Shown here in pieces: positions 38,636-48,591 of a DNA stretch of 64,000 bases (positions are counted from its first letter, which is position 1; each line of letters starts with the position of its first letter). The notes below the pieces were generated by a model. The model did not search any database and was not told the DNA's origin. It saw only the letters and a list, made by a program, of their open reading frames with translations. Source of the stretch: Pseudomonas sp. NFACC02. GTDB lineage: Bacteria; Pseudomonadota; Gammaproteobacteria; Pseudomonadales; Pseudomonadaceae. Location of the stretch: NCBI RefSeq assembly GCF_900110765.1, contig NZ_FOEO01000003.1, positions 247,234-311,233 of the forward strand, in the 5' to 3' direction. A program made the position numbers and the translations under genes.

Positions 38636-39328
38636 ATGAGCAGCAGTTTTCACGCGTCGACTGTAGACCGCCTTGGCGCCTGGATTGCTCAAGGCAATGT
38701 GGGGGCAGGGCAGTCGTTGAAGGTCGAGGCGGCATTGGGTGAAGAGTTTGGAGTGAGCCGTACGGTCATCCGTGAAGCCATCAAGACTCTGGTCGCCAAG
38801 GGCATGCTGGAAGTCGGCCCGAAAGTGGGGACGCGGGTTTTGCCGGTGCGCAACTGGAACCTGTTCGATCCGCAGGTGGTCGGTTGGCTGGCGGCCAAAG
38901 GCTTGCCCGCCAGCTTCGTGATGGACCTGCTCGACCTGCGCCGTGCCATTGAACCCATGGCCGTGCGATGGGCGTGTGAGCGCGCGACACCGCAGCAGAT
39001 TGCCGAGATTCAGGCGGCGTATCGGGTGCTGGAGGCCAGCGTTGAGGACAAGGGTGACTACAACCATGCCGATCAGTGTTTTCACGAAGCGGTGTTGGCG
39101 GCCAGTCACAACCAGTTCATCGAGCAGATGCTGCCGGCGCTTGGCGCACTGTTGGCGATTTCATTCGAGGTGTCCTCGGCCGTGCCGGGGGAGTTGGGCA
39201 GAACGTTGCCGTTGCACAAGGATCTGGCCGACGCGATTGCCACGCGGGACGCGGCGCGCGGCGTGTGGGCGTGCATGAGTCTGATCGAAAACGCCTGTGA
39301 GGTGATCTCGCGCTCGCTGGCGCATTAA
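38636..39328 (+). CDS. GntR-family (FadR subfamily) regulator
   Basis: 230 residues: N-terminal winged helix (LGEEFGVSRTVIREAIKTLVAKGMLEVGPKVG begins the fold) and an all-helical FCD ligand domain with DLRRAIEPMAVRWACERA and metal-type His (HADQCFHEAVLAASHN). Such regulators respond to sugar acids or lactones. Its place between mutarotase and lactonase/AraFGH genes suggests it controls both sides. Confidence 0.9.
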   Translation: MSSSFHASTVDRLGAWIAQGNVGAGQSLKVEAALGEEFGVSRTVIREAIKTLVAKGMLEVGPKVGTRVLPVRNWNLFDPQVVGWLAAKGLPASFVMDLLDLRRAIEPMAVRWACERATPQQIAEIQAAYRVLEASVEDKGDYNHADQCFHEAVLAASHNQFIEQMLPALGALLAISFEVSSAVPGELGRTLPLHKDLADAIATRDAARGVWACMSLIENACEVISRSLAH

Positions 39329-39406
39329 GCGTTCAAGGTCAGTACACCAGGTCAGTACATAAGAAGGGGCATGACCCCTGACAAGAATAAAAACAGGACA
39401 TTTGTT

Positions 39407-40285
39407 ATGAAGTGGCAGCCGGTCTGTGACCTGCAATTCAAACTGGCCGAAGGGCCGTTCTGGGATGACGTCGATCAAGCGCTGTATTGGGTCGACATCG
39501 CCGGATTCCGCGCACTGCGCCTGCATCAAGGGCATGTGCGCCACTGGCAGTTCAACGAGCCGGTGTCTGCTTTCATTCCCACTGTTCGAGGCGATGCGCT
39601 GGTCACGCTGGCGAGCGGCGTCTATCGGCTTGACCTCGACTCTCCCGCCGATCACCCCGGGTTTTCGCGGCTGTGCGTCGCCGACCCGACTTCAGGCAAT
39701 CGTGCCAACGAAGCGCGTTGTGACCGCTATGGCCGGCTGTGGCTGGGCACCATGCAGAACAATCTGGATGCCGAGGGCGGCGACCTGCCGCTGGAGCGGC
39801 GCTCCGGCGGGATTTATCGGGTTGACGCCGATGCCCGTGTCACGCCGTTGCTCGATGGGCAAGGTATCGTCAACACCCTGCTCTGGACCGAGGATGACCG
39901 CGCGCTGCTCAGCGCCGACAGCCTCGACGGGGTGATTTATCGCTATCCGGTTCGGGCCGATGGAGCGCTGGGCGAGCGTGCTGTATGGGCGCCGCAACAC
40001 GAACGTGGCGTGCCTGACGGCTCCGCCATGGATGCTCAGGGCTATGTCTGGAACGCCCGCTGGGGCGGGCAGTGTCTCATTCGATTTGCGCCGGATGGCA
40101 CCGTCGACCGCATCGTTGACGTCCCGGTGAGCCATCCCACCAGTTGCGTGTTCGGCGGACCCGAGCGGACCACATTGTTTGTCACCAGTGCCAGACCTGC
40201 TACCGATGCGCTCGATCTGGACGGCTGTGTGATCAGCGTTGAAACGGGCATCGAAGGACTGACTTCTCATCGTTTTTCCGGTTGA
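39407..40285 (+). CDS. SMP-30/gluconolactonase family sugar lactonase
   Basis: 292 residues, a beta-propeller lactonase: metal ligand Glu in FKLAEGPFWDD, Asn/Asp ligands in ANEARCDRYGRLWLGTM and in VPDGSAMDAQGYVWNARWGG. It hydrolyses aldonolactones after a sugar dehydrogenase. The ATG at 39407 follows AACAGGA; the earlier in-frame ATG at 39371 lacks a site. Located before araFGH; an L-arabinono- or galactonolactonase role fits but is inference. Confidence 0.88.
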   Translation: MKWQPVCDLQFKLAEGPFWDDVDQALYWVDIAGFRALRLHQGHVRHWQFNEPVSAFIPTVRGDALVTLASGVYRLDLDSPADHPGFSRLCVADPTSGNRANEARCDRYGRLWLGTMQNNLDAEGGDLPLERRSGGIYRVDADARVTPLLDGQGIVNTLLWTEDDRALLSADSLDGVIYRYPVRADGALGERAVWAPQHERGVPDGSAMDAQGYVWNARWGGQCLIRFAPDGTVDRIVDVPVSHPTSCVFGGPERTTLFVTSARPATDALDLDGCVISVETGIEGLTSHRFSG

Positions 40286-40448
40286 ACGTCAGGCCGCTGG
40301 AGGGGTGTGACACTCGGTTACATAGACGTCATTGATAATATGATATGACTGTTTTCAGTCGATCGACGCCCCTACCGGAAACGGTTTGGTGCGTCCCGAC
40401 ACTCACTGCTGGACGCTGTAGCTAGTCAATAAAAATAAGGAGTTAGCT

Positions 40449-41453
40449 ATGTTGAGTCGCCACGGGATTCGTTCCCTGTGCTGTGCCGCTGTTGCCACCG
40501 CCATTCTGGGCGTGAGCGGCGGTGTATCCGCTGCCGACAAGGTCAAAATCGGATTTCTGGTCAAGCAGGCTGAAGAGCCATGGTTCCAGACCGAGTGGGC
40601 CTTCGCGGAAAAGGCGGGTAAGGATCACGGTTTCGAAGTGATCAAGATTGCCGTACCGGACGGCGAGAAAACCCTCTCCGCCATCGACAGCCTGGCCGCC
40701 AATGGCGTAAAGGGTTTTGTCATCTGCCCGCCTGATGTTTCCCTCGGCCCGTCCATCGTTGCCAAAGCCAAGGCCAACGACATGAAAGTGATGGCGGTGG
40801 ACGATCGCTTCGTCGACGCCAAGGGCAAGTTCATGGAAGACGTGCCGTACCTGGGCATGGCGGCGTTCGAAGTCGGCCAGAAACAGGGCGCGGCGATGGC
40901 TGCAGAAGCGCAGAATCGCAAGTGGGACTGGAAAGAAACCTACGCGATCATCAACACCTATGAAGAACTGGACACCGGCAAGAAGCGCACTGACGGCTCT
41001 GTCGATGCGTTGAAGAAGGCCGGCCTGCCGGCAGACCACATCCTGTTTACGCCGCAGAAAACCCTCGACGTACCCGGCAGCATGGACGCCACCAACGCAG
41101 CGTTGCCCAAGCTGCCAAGTGGCGCCAAAAACCTGATCATCGGCGGTATGAACGACAACACCGTTCTTGGGGGCGTGCGCGCCACCGCAGGCGCGGGCTT
41201 CGCCCCGGCCAACGTGATCGGTATCGGCATCAACGGCACCGACGCCATCGATGAACTGAAGAAAAAGGAAAGCGGCTTCTTCGGCTCGATGCTGCCTAGC
41301 CCGGACAAAGAGGGCTACAACACCGCCCTGCAAATGTACGAGTGGGTCACCACCGGCAAGGAACCTGCGAAATACACCGCCATGGACGACGTGACGCTGA
41401 TCACCCGCGCCAACTTCAAGGACGTGCTGACCAAAATCGGTCTGTACAAGTAA
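40449..41453 (+). CDS. araF: L-arabinose-type ABC transporter substrate-binding protein AraF
   Basis: 334-residue periplasmic binding protein with signal peptide (CCAAVATAILGVSGGVSA). The type I PBP fold starts VKIGFLVKQAEEPWFQTEW and ends ADLITRANF-like; conserved ICPPDVSLGP and IGGMNDNTVLGG match AraF. It could also bind galactose or fucose. AAGGAG ribosome site. First gene of the araFGH operon. Confidence 0.9.
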   Translation: MLSRHGIRSLCCAAVATAILGVSGGVSAADKVKIGFLVKQAEEPWFQTEWAFAEKAGKDHGFEVIKIAVPDGEKTLSAIDSLAANGVKGFVICPPDVSLGPSIVAKAKANDMKVMAVDDRFVDAKGKFMEDVPYLGMAAFEVGQKQGAAMAAEAQNRKWDWKETYAIINTYEELDTGKKRTDGSVDALKKAGLPADHILFTPQKTLDVPGSMDATNAALPKLPSGAKNLIIGGMNDNTVLGGVRATAGAGFAPANVIGIGINGTDAIDELKKKESGFFGSMLPSPDKEGYNTALQMYEWVTTGKEPAKYTAMDDVTLITRANFKDVLTKIGLYK

Positions 41454-41546
41454 CGCAGCAGTCGAGTCGGGACGCCTGGAATTCAGGCGGATATCTGCAC
41501 GACCTCGTTCCGCGCCTGGAAGGGTGGAGCGAGGTGGAGGTGGTTC

Positions 41547-43076
41547 ATGCAACAGGCATCGGTTCAACAACACACGCAGCACGTCGGCAGCCTGCGCTTC
41601 AACGGGATCGGCAAAACCTTTCCCGGCGTGAAGGCCCTGTCGGACATCAATTTTGAAGCTCGGCCAGGCAGCGTGCATGCGCTCATGGGCGAGAACGGCG
41701 CGGGCAAGTCGACGCTGCTGAAGATCCTCGGCGGTTCGTATCAGCCCAACAGTGGCGACCTGCAGATCGGCGACGAACATCTGGCGTTCAAGTCCACGGC
41801 CGACAGCATTGCCGCTGGCGTGGCAGTCATCCATCAGGAGCTGCATCTGGTCCCGGAAATGTCGGTGGCCGAAAACCTGCTCCTCGGGCACATGCCCAAC
41901 CGCTGGGGGATGGTCAATCGCCGCGCAATGATGCGCCGCGCCCGTGAGCTGCTCAAAGGGTTGGCGGACGAGATCGACCCGGGGACGCGCCTGGGTGATC
42001 TGTCGCTGGGTCAGCGGCAACTGGTGGAAATCGCCAAGGCCATGTCGCGCAACGCCCACGTCATCGCCTTCGACGAACCCACCAGCAGCCTGTCGGCGCG
42101 CGAGATTGACCGCCTGATGTCGATCATCGTCAAGCTGCGCGACGAAGGGCGGGTCATCCTCTACGTGTCCCATCGCATGGAAGAAATCTTCCGCGTCTGC
42201 GATGCCGTGACCGTGTTCAAGGACGGTCGCTTCGTGCGCACCTTCGACGACATGGCCGAACTGGATCACGACCGGCTGGTGACCTGCATGGTCGGGCGCG
42301 ACATTCAGGACATCTACAACTACCGTCCACGTCAGCATCACGGGCCGAGTCTGCGCGTGACAGGTCTGTTGGGTCCGGGTCTTCAGGAGCCGGCAAGTTT
42401 CGCGGTGCAGAAGGGCGAAGTGCTGGGGTTTTTCGGGCTGGTCGGCGCGGGCCGGACCGAACTGTTCCGTATGTTGTCGGGCCTCACTCGCAGTCAGGCT
42501 GGCACCTTGCAACTAGAGGGGCAACCGCTGAACCTGCGCTCGCCACGCGACGCTATCGATGCCGGGATTCTGCTGTGCCCCGAGGACCGCAAGAAGGAAG
42601 GCATCGTGCCGCTTTCCAGCGTCGCCGAGAACATCAATATCGGCGCGCGGCCACGGCATGTGCATCTGGGTTGCCTGATTCAGGGCAAATGGGAGCGCGA
42701 AAACGCCAAGGGTCAGATCCGCTCGATGAACGTCAAGACGCCCTCGCCGGAACAGCAAATGCTGTTTCTCTCGGGCGGCAATCAGCAGAAGGCCATTCTT
42801 GGTCGGTGGCTCTCGATGCCGATGAAGGTCCTGCTGCTGGACGAGCCGACGCGTGGCATCGATATCGGCGCCAAATCCGAGATCTACCAGATCATCCATA
42901 ACCTGGCCGCCGACGGCATCGCGGTCATCGTGGTCTCCAGCGATCTGATGGAAGTCATGGGTATTTCCGACCGCATTCTGGTCATGAGCGAAGGCGCCAT
43001 CACCGGCGAGCTTTCTCGCGACGAGGCCAACGAACAACGGCTGTTGCAATTGGCACTGCCGCGCACACGCGGCTGA
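41547..43076 (+). CDS. araG: Sugar ABC transporter ATPase AraG (two cassettes)
   Basis: 509 residues with two nucleotide-binding domains: Walker A GENGAGKST, signature LSLGQRQLVEIAKAM, Walker B VIAFDEPTSSL; the second half has GLVGAGRTE in place of a canonical Walker A and LSGGNQQKAILGRWL with LLLDEPTRGIDIG. This asymmetry is normal for AraG/RbsA. A good GGAGG site precedes the ATG. Drives AraFH transport. Confidence 0.94.
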   Translation: MQQASVQQHTQHVGSLRFNGIGKTFPGVKALSDINFEARPGSVHALMGENGAGKSTLLKILGGSYQPNSGDLQIGDEHLAFKSTADSIAAGVAVIHQELHLVPEMSVAENLLLGHMPNRWGMVNRRAMMRRARELLKGLADEIDPGTRLGDLSLGQRQLVEIAKAMSRNAHVIAFDEPTSSLSAREIDRLMSIIVKLRDEGRVILYVSHRMEEIFRVCDAVTVFKDGRFVRTFDDMAELDHDRLVTCMVGRDIQDIYNYRPRQHHGPSLRVTGLLGPGLQEPASFAVQKGEVLGFFGLVGAGRTELFRMLSGLTRSQAGTLQLEGQPLNLRSPRDAIDAGILLCPEDRKKEGIVPLSSVAENINIGARPRHVHLGCLIQGKWERENAKGQIRSMNVKTPSPEQQMLFLSGGNQQKAILGRWLSMPMKVLLLDEPTRGIDIGAKSEIYQIIHNLAADGIAVIVVSSDLMEVMGISDRILVMSEGAITGELSRDEANEQRLLQLALPRTRG

Positions 43077-43117
43077 ACAATCTGGTCACGACAGTGAAAA
43101 ATAAAAACGAGGTGCGT

Positions 43118-44083
43118 ATGTCTACCGAAACCAGCCTCACGGCTCCCCGCCAAGGCATGAACATGCGTCGATTCTTCGACGACTGGGCCATGCTCCTGGC
43201 TGCACTGGGCATCTTCGTGCTCTGTGCCTTGCTGATCGACAACTTCATGTCCCCGCTGAACATGCGCGGCCTGGGCCTGGCGATTTCCACGGTCGGGATT
43301 GCTGCCTGCACAATGCTGTATTGCCTGGCCTCCGGGCATTTCGACCTGTCGGTCGGGTCGGTGCTGGCCTGTTCCGGGGTCATCGCGGCCATCGTTATTC
43401 GTGACACCGACAGCGTGTTTCTTGGCGTCTCTGCGGCGCTGGCGATGGGGCTGGTGGTGGGCCTGATCAACGGCATCGTGATCGCCAAGCTGCGCATCAA
43501 TGCGCTGATCACGACGCTGGCAACCATGCAGATCGTTCGCGGGCTGGCTTACATCTTCTCCAACGGCAAAGCCGTCGGCGTCGGTGATGAATCCTTCTTC
43601 GTGTTTGGTAATGGCCAGTTGTTCGGCGTTCCGGTGCCGATTCTCATCACGGTCGTCTGCTTCGTGTTCTTCGGCTGGCTGCTCAATTACACCACCTACG
43701 GTCGCAACACGCTGGCCATCGGTGGCAACCAGGAAGCGGCCTTGCTGGCGGGCGTGCATGTTGATCGCACCAAGATCATCATCTTCGTCGTGCATGGTGT
43801 CATCGGTGCGCTGGCGGGTGTGGTGCTGGCCTCACGCATGACGTCCGGGCAGCCAATGGTCGGTCAGGGTTTCGAGCTGACGGTGATATCGGCCTGCGTC
43901 CTCGGCGGAGTATCACTGAGCGGCGGCATCGGCATGATTCGTCACGTGATTGCCGGCGTGCTGATTCTGGCGATCATTGAAAACGCCATGAACCTGAAGA
44001 ACATCGACACCTTTTATCAATACGTGATTCGCGGCACCATCCTGTTGCTGGCGGTGATCATCGACAGGATGAAACGTCGTTAA
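43118..44083 (+). CDS. araH: Sugar ABC transporter permease AraH
   Basis: 321 residues with about eight to ten membrane helices (WAMLLAALGIFVLCALLI and others) and the permease signature around GRNTLAIGGNQEAALLAGVHV. The ATG at 43118 follows GAGGTG. Completes the AraFGH transporter; the operon ends here. Confidence 0.93.
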   Translation: MSTETSLTAPRQGMNMRRFFDDWAMLLAALGIFVLCALLIDNFMSPLNMRGLGLAISTVGIAACTMLYCLASGHFDLSVGSVLACSGVIAAIVIRDTDSVFLGVSAALAMGLVVGLINGIVIAKLRINALITTLATMQIVRGLAYIFSNGKAVGVGDESFFVFGNGQLFGVPVPILITVVCFVFFGWLLNYTTYGRNTLAIGGNQEAALLAGVHVDRTKIIIFVVHGVIGALAGVVLASRMTSGQPMVGQGFELTVISACVLGGVSLSGGIGMIRHVIAGVLILAIIENAMNLKNIDTFYQYVIRGTILLLAVIIDRMKRR

Positions 44084-44104
44084 GCCGGGCCGCGAACGGT
44101 AACA

Positions 44105-44180
44105 GCGCGCTTGCCCGCGATGCGTGATTTCAGATACCTCAACACAATGTCTGAAAGAATGCGCTCGCGAGCAAGCGCGC
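44105..44180. repeat. REP-type inverted repeat
   Basis: gcgcgcttgcccgcgat at 44105-44121 is answered by an inverted copy ending 44180. Same family as the copies at 59725, 61046 and 63912. It separates the convergent araH and amidase genes. Confidence 0.8.
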
Positions 44181-44191
44181 GCCAGGGCACT

Positions 44192-45520
44192 CTACGCGTT
44201 GAGGCTTTGCTCGATCCACGCGCAAAACGCCAACGTTGCGGTGTCGCTCATTGCCGGGCCGATCAACTGCACGCCCAATGGCAGGCCCTGCGGGCCGAAA
44301 CCCACCGGTAGATTCAGGCTCGGCAATCCCAGCAGACTCCAGATCCGCGAGAACACCGGGTCGCCAGTGCGCTCCAGGCCCTGTTCGGCTTCACCGCAAG
44401 CGCTGGGCGTCAGTAGCAGGTCGTAATCGACGAACCCTCGTCCCATCTGATGACGCGCCGAAGCTACTTGAGCGCGGTGTCTCAGGCTGTCTTCGAACGT
44501 CACCCGTGACCCACGCTCCAGCATCGTCTTCAGACGCTCACTCAACTGATCCAGGTGGTTCAGCCGTTCATCCGCCAACGCTTTGAACGCCTCGGCACAC
44601 ATGACTTCGTCATGCACGTCTGTCAGGGCGCAGACGGCGTCGGTGAGCGTGACATCGATCACGCGCACGCCTGCCTTGATCAACCGCCTGACAGTAGCCT
44701 CGAACGCCTGCTGCGCGGCCGGGCTGGCGGTGTTCCAGTGCGGTGTACGGCATACGCCGATGCGCGGTCGGGCATCCTGGGGCAGTTGACGCCATTGCGG
44801 GGCGTTGGCCATTACCGAGGTCAACAAGGCAACGTCGTCGACACTGCGACCGAACCCTCCGACGGTGTCAAGCGACTCGCTCAGGCTCTTGACGCCGGCA
44901 CGCGGAATCAGACCAAAGCTCGGTTTGAAGCCTACGATCCCGCAATAGGCAGCCGGTCGAATCACCGACGCGGCGGTTTGCGTACCCAACGCAAGCGGCA
45001 CCATGTGTGCGGCCACGGCGGCGGCCGAACCGCTCGACGATCCGCCGGGCGTATGGGCGCGATTGTGCGGATTGCGCGTCGGGCCAGGTGTAAATGTCGC
45101 GAACTCCGTGGTGACCGTCTTCCCCACGACGATGGCCCCGGCTTCCCGACACAGCGCGACAGCGGCGGCGTCATGCGCGGGCTGGTGGTGAGCGTAGATG
45201 GGCGAGCCGTAGCCGGAAGGAAAGTCCCGTGTGTCAAACAGGTCTTTGACCCCCAGCGGTAGGCCATGCAAGGGGCCTCGCAGCGGGCCGTTGTCCAGCG
45301 TTCGCGCCTGGTCCATCGCGCGTTCGGCGTCGTACTGGCGCCAGGCGAGGATGTCAGGTTCCGCCTGGCGAATACGCTCAAGGCAGGCGCCGAGCAGTGC
45401 CTGCGCGGTCAGTTCGCGGCGTTGAAGCAGCCGGGCAGCGGCGCTGGCACTGAGGCGGGAAAGGTCATGGCGGGCGAGAGGCACGGGACTGTCCAGAGGG
45501 GCTGACGGTGTCCGGATCAT
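44192..45520 (-). CDS. Amidase (amidase signature family)
   Basis: 442 residues from the ATG at 45520 (a TTG at 45568 would add 16 with no ribosome site). The Ser-cisSer-Lys triad is visible: Lys in LPLGVKDLFDTRDFPS, then PGGSSSGSAAAVAAHMVPLALG with cis-Ser, and the Ser in the same Gly/Ser loop region (TQTAASVIRPAAYCGIVG). Hydrolyses amides in the cytoplasm; substrate unknown. No obvious operon partner. Confidence 0.9.
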   Translation of the reverse strand: MIRTPSAPLDSPVPLARHDLSRLSASAAARLLQRRELTAQALLGACLERIRQAEPDILAWRQYDAERAMDQARTLDNGPLRGPLHGLPLGVKDLFDTRDFPSGYGSPIYAHHQPAHDAAAVALCREAGAIVVGKTVTTEFATFTPGPTRNPHNRAHTPGGSSSGSAAAVAAHMVPLALGTQTAASVIRPAAYCGIVGFKPSFGLIPRAGVKSLSESLDTVGGFGRSVDDVALLTSVMANAPQWRQLPQDARPRIGVCRTPHWNTASPAAQQAFEATVRRLIKAGVRVIDVTLTDAVCALTDVHDEVMCAEAFKALADERLNHLDQLSERLKTMLERGSRVTFEDSLRHRAQVASARHQMGRGFVDYDLLLTPSACGEAEQGLERTGDPVFSRIWSLLGLPSLNLPVGFGPQGLPLGVQLIGPAMSDTATLAFCAWIEQSLNA

Positions 45521-45693
45521 GCCCCAGGGTCCGTTGGGTTGTACACCTGGGCGAGGTGAAGTCAGCAAGGTTTAGAGCTGAAAAAGTCGACCTTGCCGAC
45601 GCTTGCGCGAGTGTCGGTGCTTCTCAGTGAACGGTATCGAGCCCCCTCTCGCAGCAGCATCTGCCGTGTCGTTCACCTGGAACATGCGGTGTA

Positions 45694-46305
45694 TCAGGAA
45701 GGGCACCGGGAAATGGATTGACGCGCCCATTCAATCGCGGTTTTGGCAATGGCGTCAGCCAGACTCGCCACGGCCTTCTGATGCGCCAGCACCAGATTCT
45801 CCATACCGATTCCGGCCGGCTGGCGAATGACACTGCTGCAGGTCAGCGTCTGTCGCTTGCTGCCGCTGCTGCGCAAGCTGAGGTTCCAGACCACGTCGAT
45901 CATTGCGTAATGGTCGAGCACCGATTCAAAGCGTCTGACATCGGTGCGCACCGACAATACCGGCTCGTCGTTCTGCTTGGGCAGGCCCGCCAGGTCGCGG
46001 GAACCAAACCGTCGTTCCAGGTCTCCGGTTAGCGCGTCGTGGAACTCATCACCCAAGGGCGCGCCCCAGCGCTCGTTTTCCAGAATGGCCAGACTGCCAT
46101 CGCCCTGGCGAACCACCAGCGGCGGCTGATCCACTTGCACGGCCATCAGCACCGGCTGCATCTCGAACTGGAAAGGCGCTTGCGCGACGTTCGCCGGTGC
46201 CTGGGTGACGGGGGCAATCAGGGTGTAGTAATGCGTCGGCGTCGACGAACAGGCGCCAAGGCTCAACACGCAGGCCAGGGTCAACAAATGTTTGCGCACG
46301 GTCAT
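45694..46305 (-). CDS. pqiC: PqiC-type outer-membrane lipoprotein
   Basis: 203 residues with a lipobox (LSLGACSS, Cys about 20) and the ABC-type transport auxiliary fold (THYYTLIAP, VDQPPLVVRQGDG). PqiC is the outer-membrane partner of PqiB in lipid trafficking. It overlaps pqiB by four bases and ends the operon. Confidence 0.88.
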   Translation of the reverse strand: MTVRKHLLTLACVLSLGACSSTPTHYYTLIAPVTQAPANVAQAPFQFEMQPVLMAVQVDQPPLVVRQGDGSLAILENERWGAPLGDEFHDALTGDLERRFGSRDLAGLPKQNDEPVLSVRTDVRRFESVLDHYAMIDVVWNLSLRSSGSKRQTLTCSSVIRQPAGIGMENLVLAHQKAVASLADAIAKTAIEWARQSISRCPS

Positions 46306-47984
46306 TGGGCAGGCTCCGGAGCGATTTCACGGGAAGAGGAAGGACCTTTGTACGAGCCGGGGGCCGCGTCGCCGGCGCGGCCACGGATCAGCGACTCAGG
46401 ATGGCGGCTGAGGAAGTCGGTCAGCACGCGCACCGAGCGGGCCGTACGCTGGACTTCCTCCATCGCCTGACCCAACTGCTGGCGCGCGGGTGAATCTTCG
46501 GAGAAGGCCGAATTGGCGGTGCCGATGGTTTTCTGCGCTTGCTGCAGGGTGCCGCGCATTTGCGGAAGGATGTCGCTGTTGACCTGCTTCATGGTTTTTT
46601 GCAGTTCAACCAGACTGCCGTTCAGGTTGCTTGCCAGTTCATCGATCGGAATCTTGCCCAGCTTGTCAACGAATGCCTGCAACTGTTCTTGCAGCTTGTC
46701 GAAGCTGCCGCCCACCGTCGGTATCTCCAGCGGGCGAGCCTTGGCGTTGTAAGCGATTTTCGGGGCTTTCGGATCAAAATCCATCGCTATATAAAGCTGG
46801 CCGGTGAGCAGATTACCGGTGCGTACTTGAGCGCGGAGCCCGCGTTCCACGAAACGGCCAAGAATGCGCGAAGTCTGTTCCTCTTCAGTGCCGCCGCCGG
46901 CCTGCTCTTTGAGTTTATCGTTGGCCGCCCCGAGGCGTTGCGGGTAGATGACGGCGCCCACCACGCCCGGGAAGGTGCCGGTGGCCGCGTCATAGTCCAG
47001 GTCGACGGACACCACTCGACCAATGTTCACGCCGAGAAAATCCACGGGTGCATTGACCACCAGGCCGCGCAGGGACTGGTTGAAGCGCATGCGGATGTAC
47101 TTGGGCTCGCCGTCCGGGGGCGCCAGGGCGGTGGCCTGGTCTTCGAAGAGCTTGAATTCGGCATTCGCCTCGGCGGGCTTGGCGTCGGGACTGTACTTGG
47201 GCTCACGGAACGCGATGCCGCCGGAAATGATGGAGGTCAACGACTGTGTCGACACTTTCAGGCCGGCCGCGCCTACGGTGACATCAACACCGCTGGCATT
47301 CCAGAAGCGCGAGTCGTCGAGCACGTACTTGTCATTGGGCGAGTTGATGAAAATCTCGACATCGACGCCTTTGCCGTCCTTGGCGAGTTCGTACGCGACG
47401 ACCTGGCCAACCTGAATGCGACGGAAGTAGATGGGCGAACCGATGTCGAGAGAACCCAGATCGTCAGTGTGCAGGATGAAGCGTTTGCCTTTCTCGCCGA
47501 AGGTCACCGGCGGCGGATTCTCAAGGCCGGTAAAGTTCTTCTCGGTCTTCTCCGAGCTGCCCGCGTCGGCGCCGATGAATGCGCCGGACAGCAATGTGTC
47601 GACTCCGGAGATGCCGTGCGCGCCAATGCGCGGACGTACCACCCAATATTGGGAGTCTGCGCGGGTGAACGGCGCAGCCGACTGGTTCAGTTCAATGGTC
47701 GCCAGAACGTGTGTACGGTCGTCGCTCAAGGAAATGTCCGTGACGGTGCCGATCACCACGTTCTTGTATTTGACTTGCGTCTTCTTGGCTTCCAGACCTT
47801 CGGCGGTCTGAAAACTGACCACGACCTTGGGGCCGACGTTGAGGAAGTCATGGATGACCATCGAAAGCCCGATGACACCGGCAACGATCGGCACCAGCCA
47901 GACCAGTGAAATGCGTGCCTTGCGCGCCTTGACCTGCGGTCGCACAGGTGTGGGCGCTGATGGGGGTAGGGTGTTATCAGACAT
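46302..47984 (-). CDS. pqiB: PqiB, MCE-domain lipid transport protein
   Basis: 560 residues with one N-terminal membrane helix (ISLVWLVPIVAGVIGLSMV) and three MCE domains (GPKVVVSFQTAEGLEAKKTQVKY start of the first; GSPIYFRRIQVGQVV in the second; NAPVDFLGVNIGRVVSVDL in the third), then a coiled-coil tail. MCE rings form a tunnel across the periplasm for lipids. Overlaps the second PqiA gene by eight bases. The TTG at 47990 is an unneeded alternative start. Confidence 0.93.
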   Translation of the reverse strand: MSDNTLPPSAPTPVRPQVKARKARISLVWLVPIVAGVIGLSMVIHDFLNVGPKVVVSFQTAEGLEAKKTQVKYKNVVIGTVTDISLSDDRTHVLATIELNQSAAPFTRADSQYWVVRPRIGAHGISGVDTLLSGAFIGADAGSSEKTEKNFTGLENPPPVTFGEKGKRFILHTDDLGSLDIGSPIYFRRIQVGQVVAYELAKDGKGVDVEIFINSPNDKYVLDDSRFWNASGVDVTVGAAGLKVSTQSLTSIISGGIAFREPKYSPDAKPAEANAEFKLFEDQATALAPPDGEPKYIRMRFNQSLRGLVVNAPVDFLGVNIGRVVSVDLDYDAATGTFPGVVGAVIYPQRLGAANDKLKEQAGGGTEEEQTSRILGRFVERGLRAQVRTGNLLTGQLYIAMDFDPKAPKIAYNAKARPLEIPTVGGSFDKLQEQLQAFVDKLGKIPIDELASNLNGSLVELQKTMKQVNSDILPQMRGTLQQAQKTIGTANSAFSEDSPARQQLGQAMEEVQRTARSVRVLTDFLSRHPESLIRGRAGDAAPGSYKGPSSSREIAPEPAQ

Positions 47985-48591
47985 CTTCAACCTCTGCGTC
48001 CCAGATGAGCCGGGGATCGAAACTCATGGCGGCCAACATCGTCATGACCACCACTAAACCAAAGAACAGGATGCCCAGCCGTGGCTCGATGGTGCTGAGC
48101 CCGCGAAACTGAACCAGCGCGGCAACGAGGGCGACCACCAACACGTCGAGCATCGACCAGTAGCCGATCAACTCGATGAAGCGATAAAGCCGTGACCGTT
48201 CGCGCATGGCCCACTGGCTGCGGCGCTGGCAGGTAATCAACAGCGTCCCCAGCACCAGAAACTTGATGCAGGGCACCAGCACGCTGGCGACGAAAATCAG
48301 GATGGCGATATCCCAGGAGCCGCCTTCAGCGAACTCGATCACACCGCTCATGATGGTGTTTTCACTGGCGCTGCCCAGCAGCGTCGTGAACATCACCGGC
48401 AGGGTGTTCGCCGGAATGTAGAAAATCAGCCCGGCAATCAGGAAGGCCCACGTGCGGATCAGGCTGTTGGGTTTGCGCCGGTGCACGGCGGAGTCGCAAC
48501 GCGGGCACTCGTGAGCGTCCTGCGGGCAGACATAGCTGCACACATGGCAGAGGGTAACGTTATGCTCACGGGCAAAAGGGATGCCGTTCAT
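47977..48591 (-). CDS. pqiA: PqiA second half (zinc-ribbon integral membrane protein)
   Basis: 204 residues: N-terminal rubredoxin-like zinc ribbon (CHVCSYVC, CPRC) followed by four membrane helices with the PqiA motif IYIPANTLPVMF-like (YIPANTLPVMFTT). In E. coli PqiA is one ~417-residue protein with two such halves; here they are separate genes overlapping by four bases with the first half at 48588. Confidence 0.9.
   Translation of the reverse strand: MNGIPFAREHNVTLCHVCSYVCPQDAHECPRCDSAVHRRKPNSLIRTWAFLIAGLIFYIPANTLPVMFTTLLGSASENTIMSGVIEFAEGGSWDIAILIFVASVLVPCIKFLVLGTLLITCQRRSQWAMRERSRLYRFIELIGYWSMLDVLVVALVAALVQFRGLSTIEPRLGILFFGLVVVMTMLAAMSFDPRLIWDAEVEDV

Noticed and set aside
40443..42512. 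A 689-codon open frame antisense to araF-araG
   Set aside because: It is a GC-rich shadow opposite two well-supported genes, has no motif and no ribosome site.
46539..47909. A 456-codon open frame antisense to pqiB
   Set aside because: Mirror frame of a strong MCE-domain gene; composition typical of antisense shadows.
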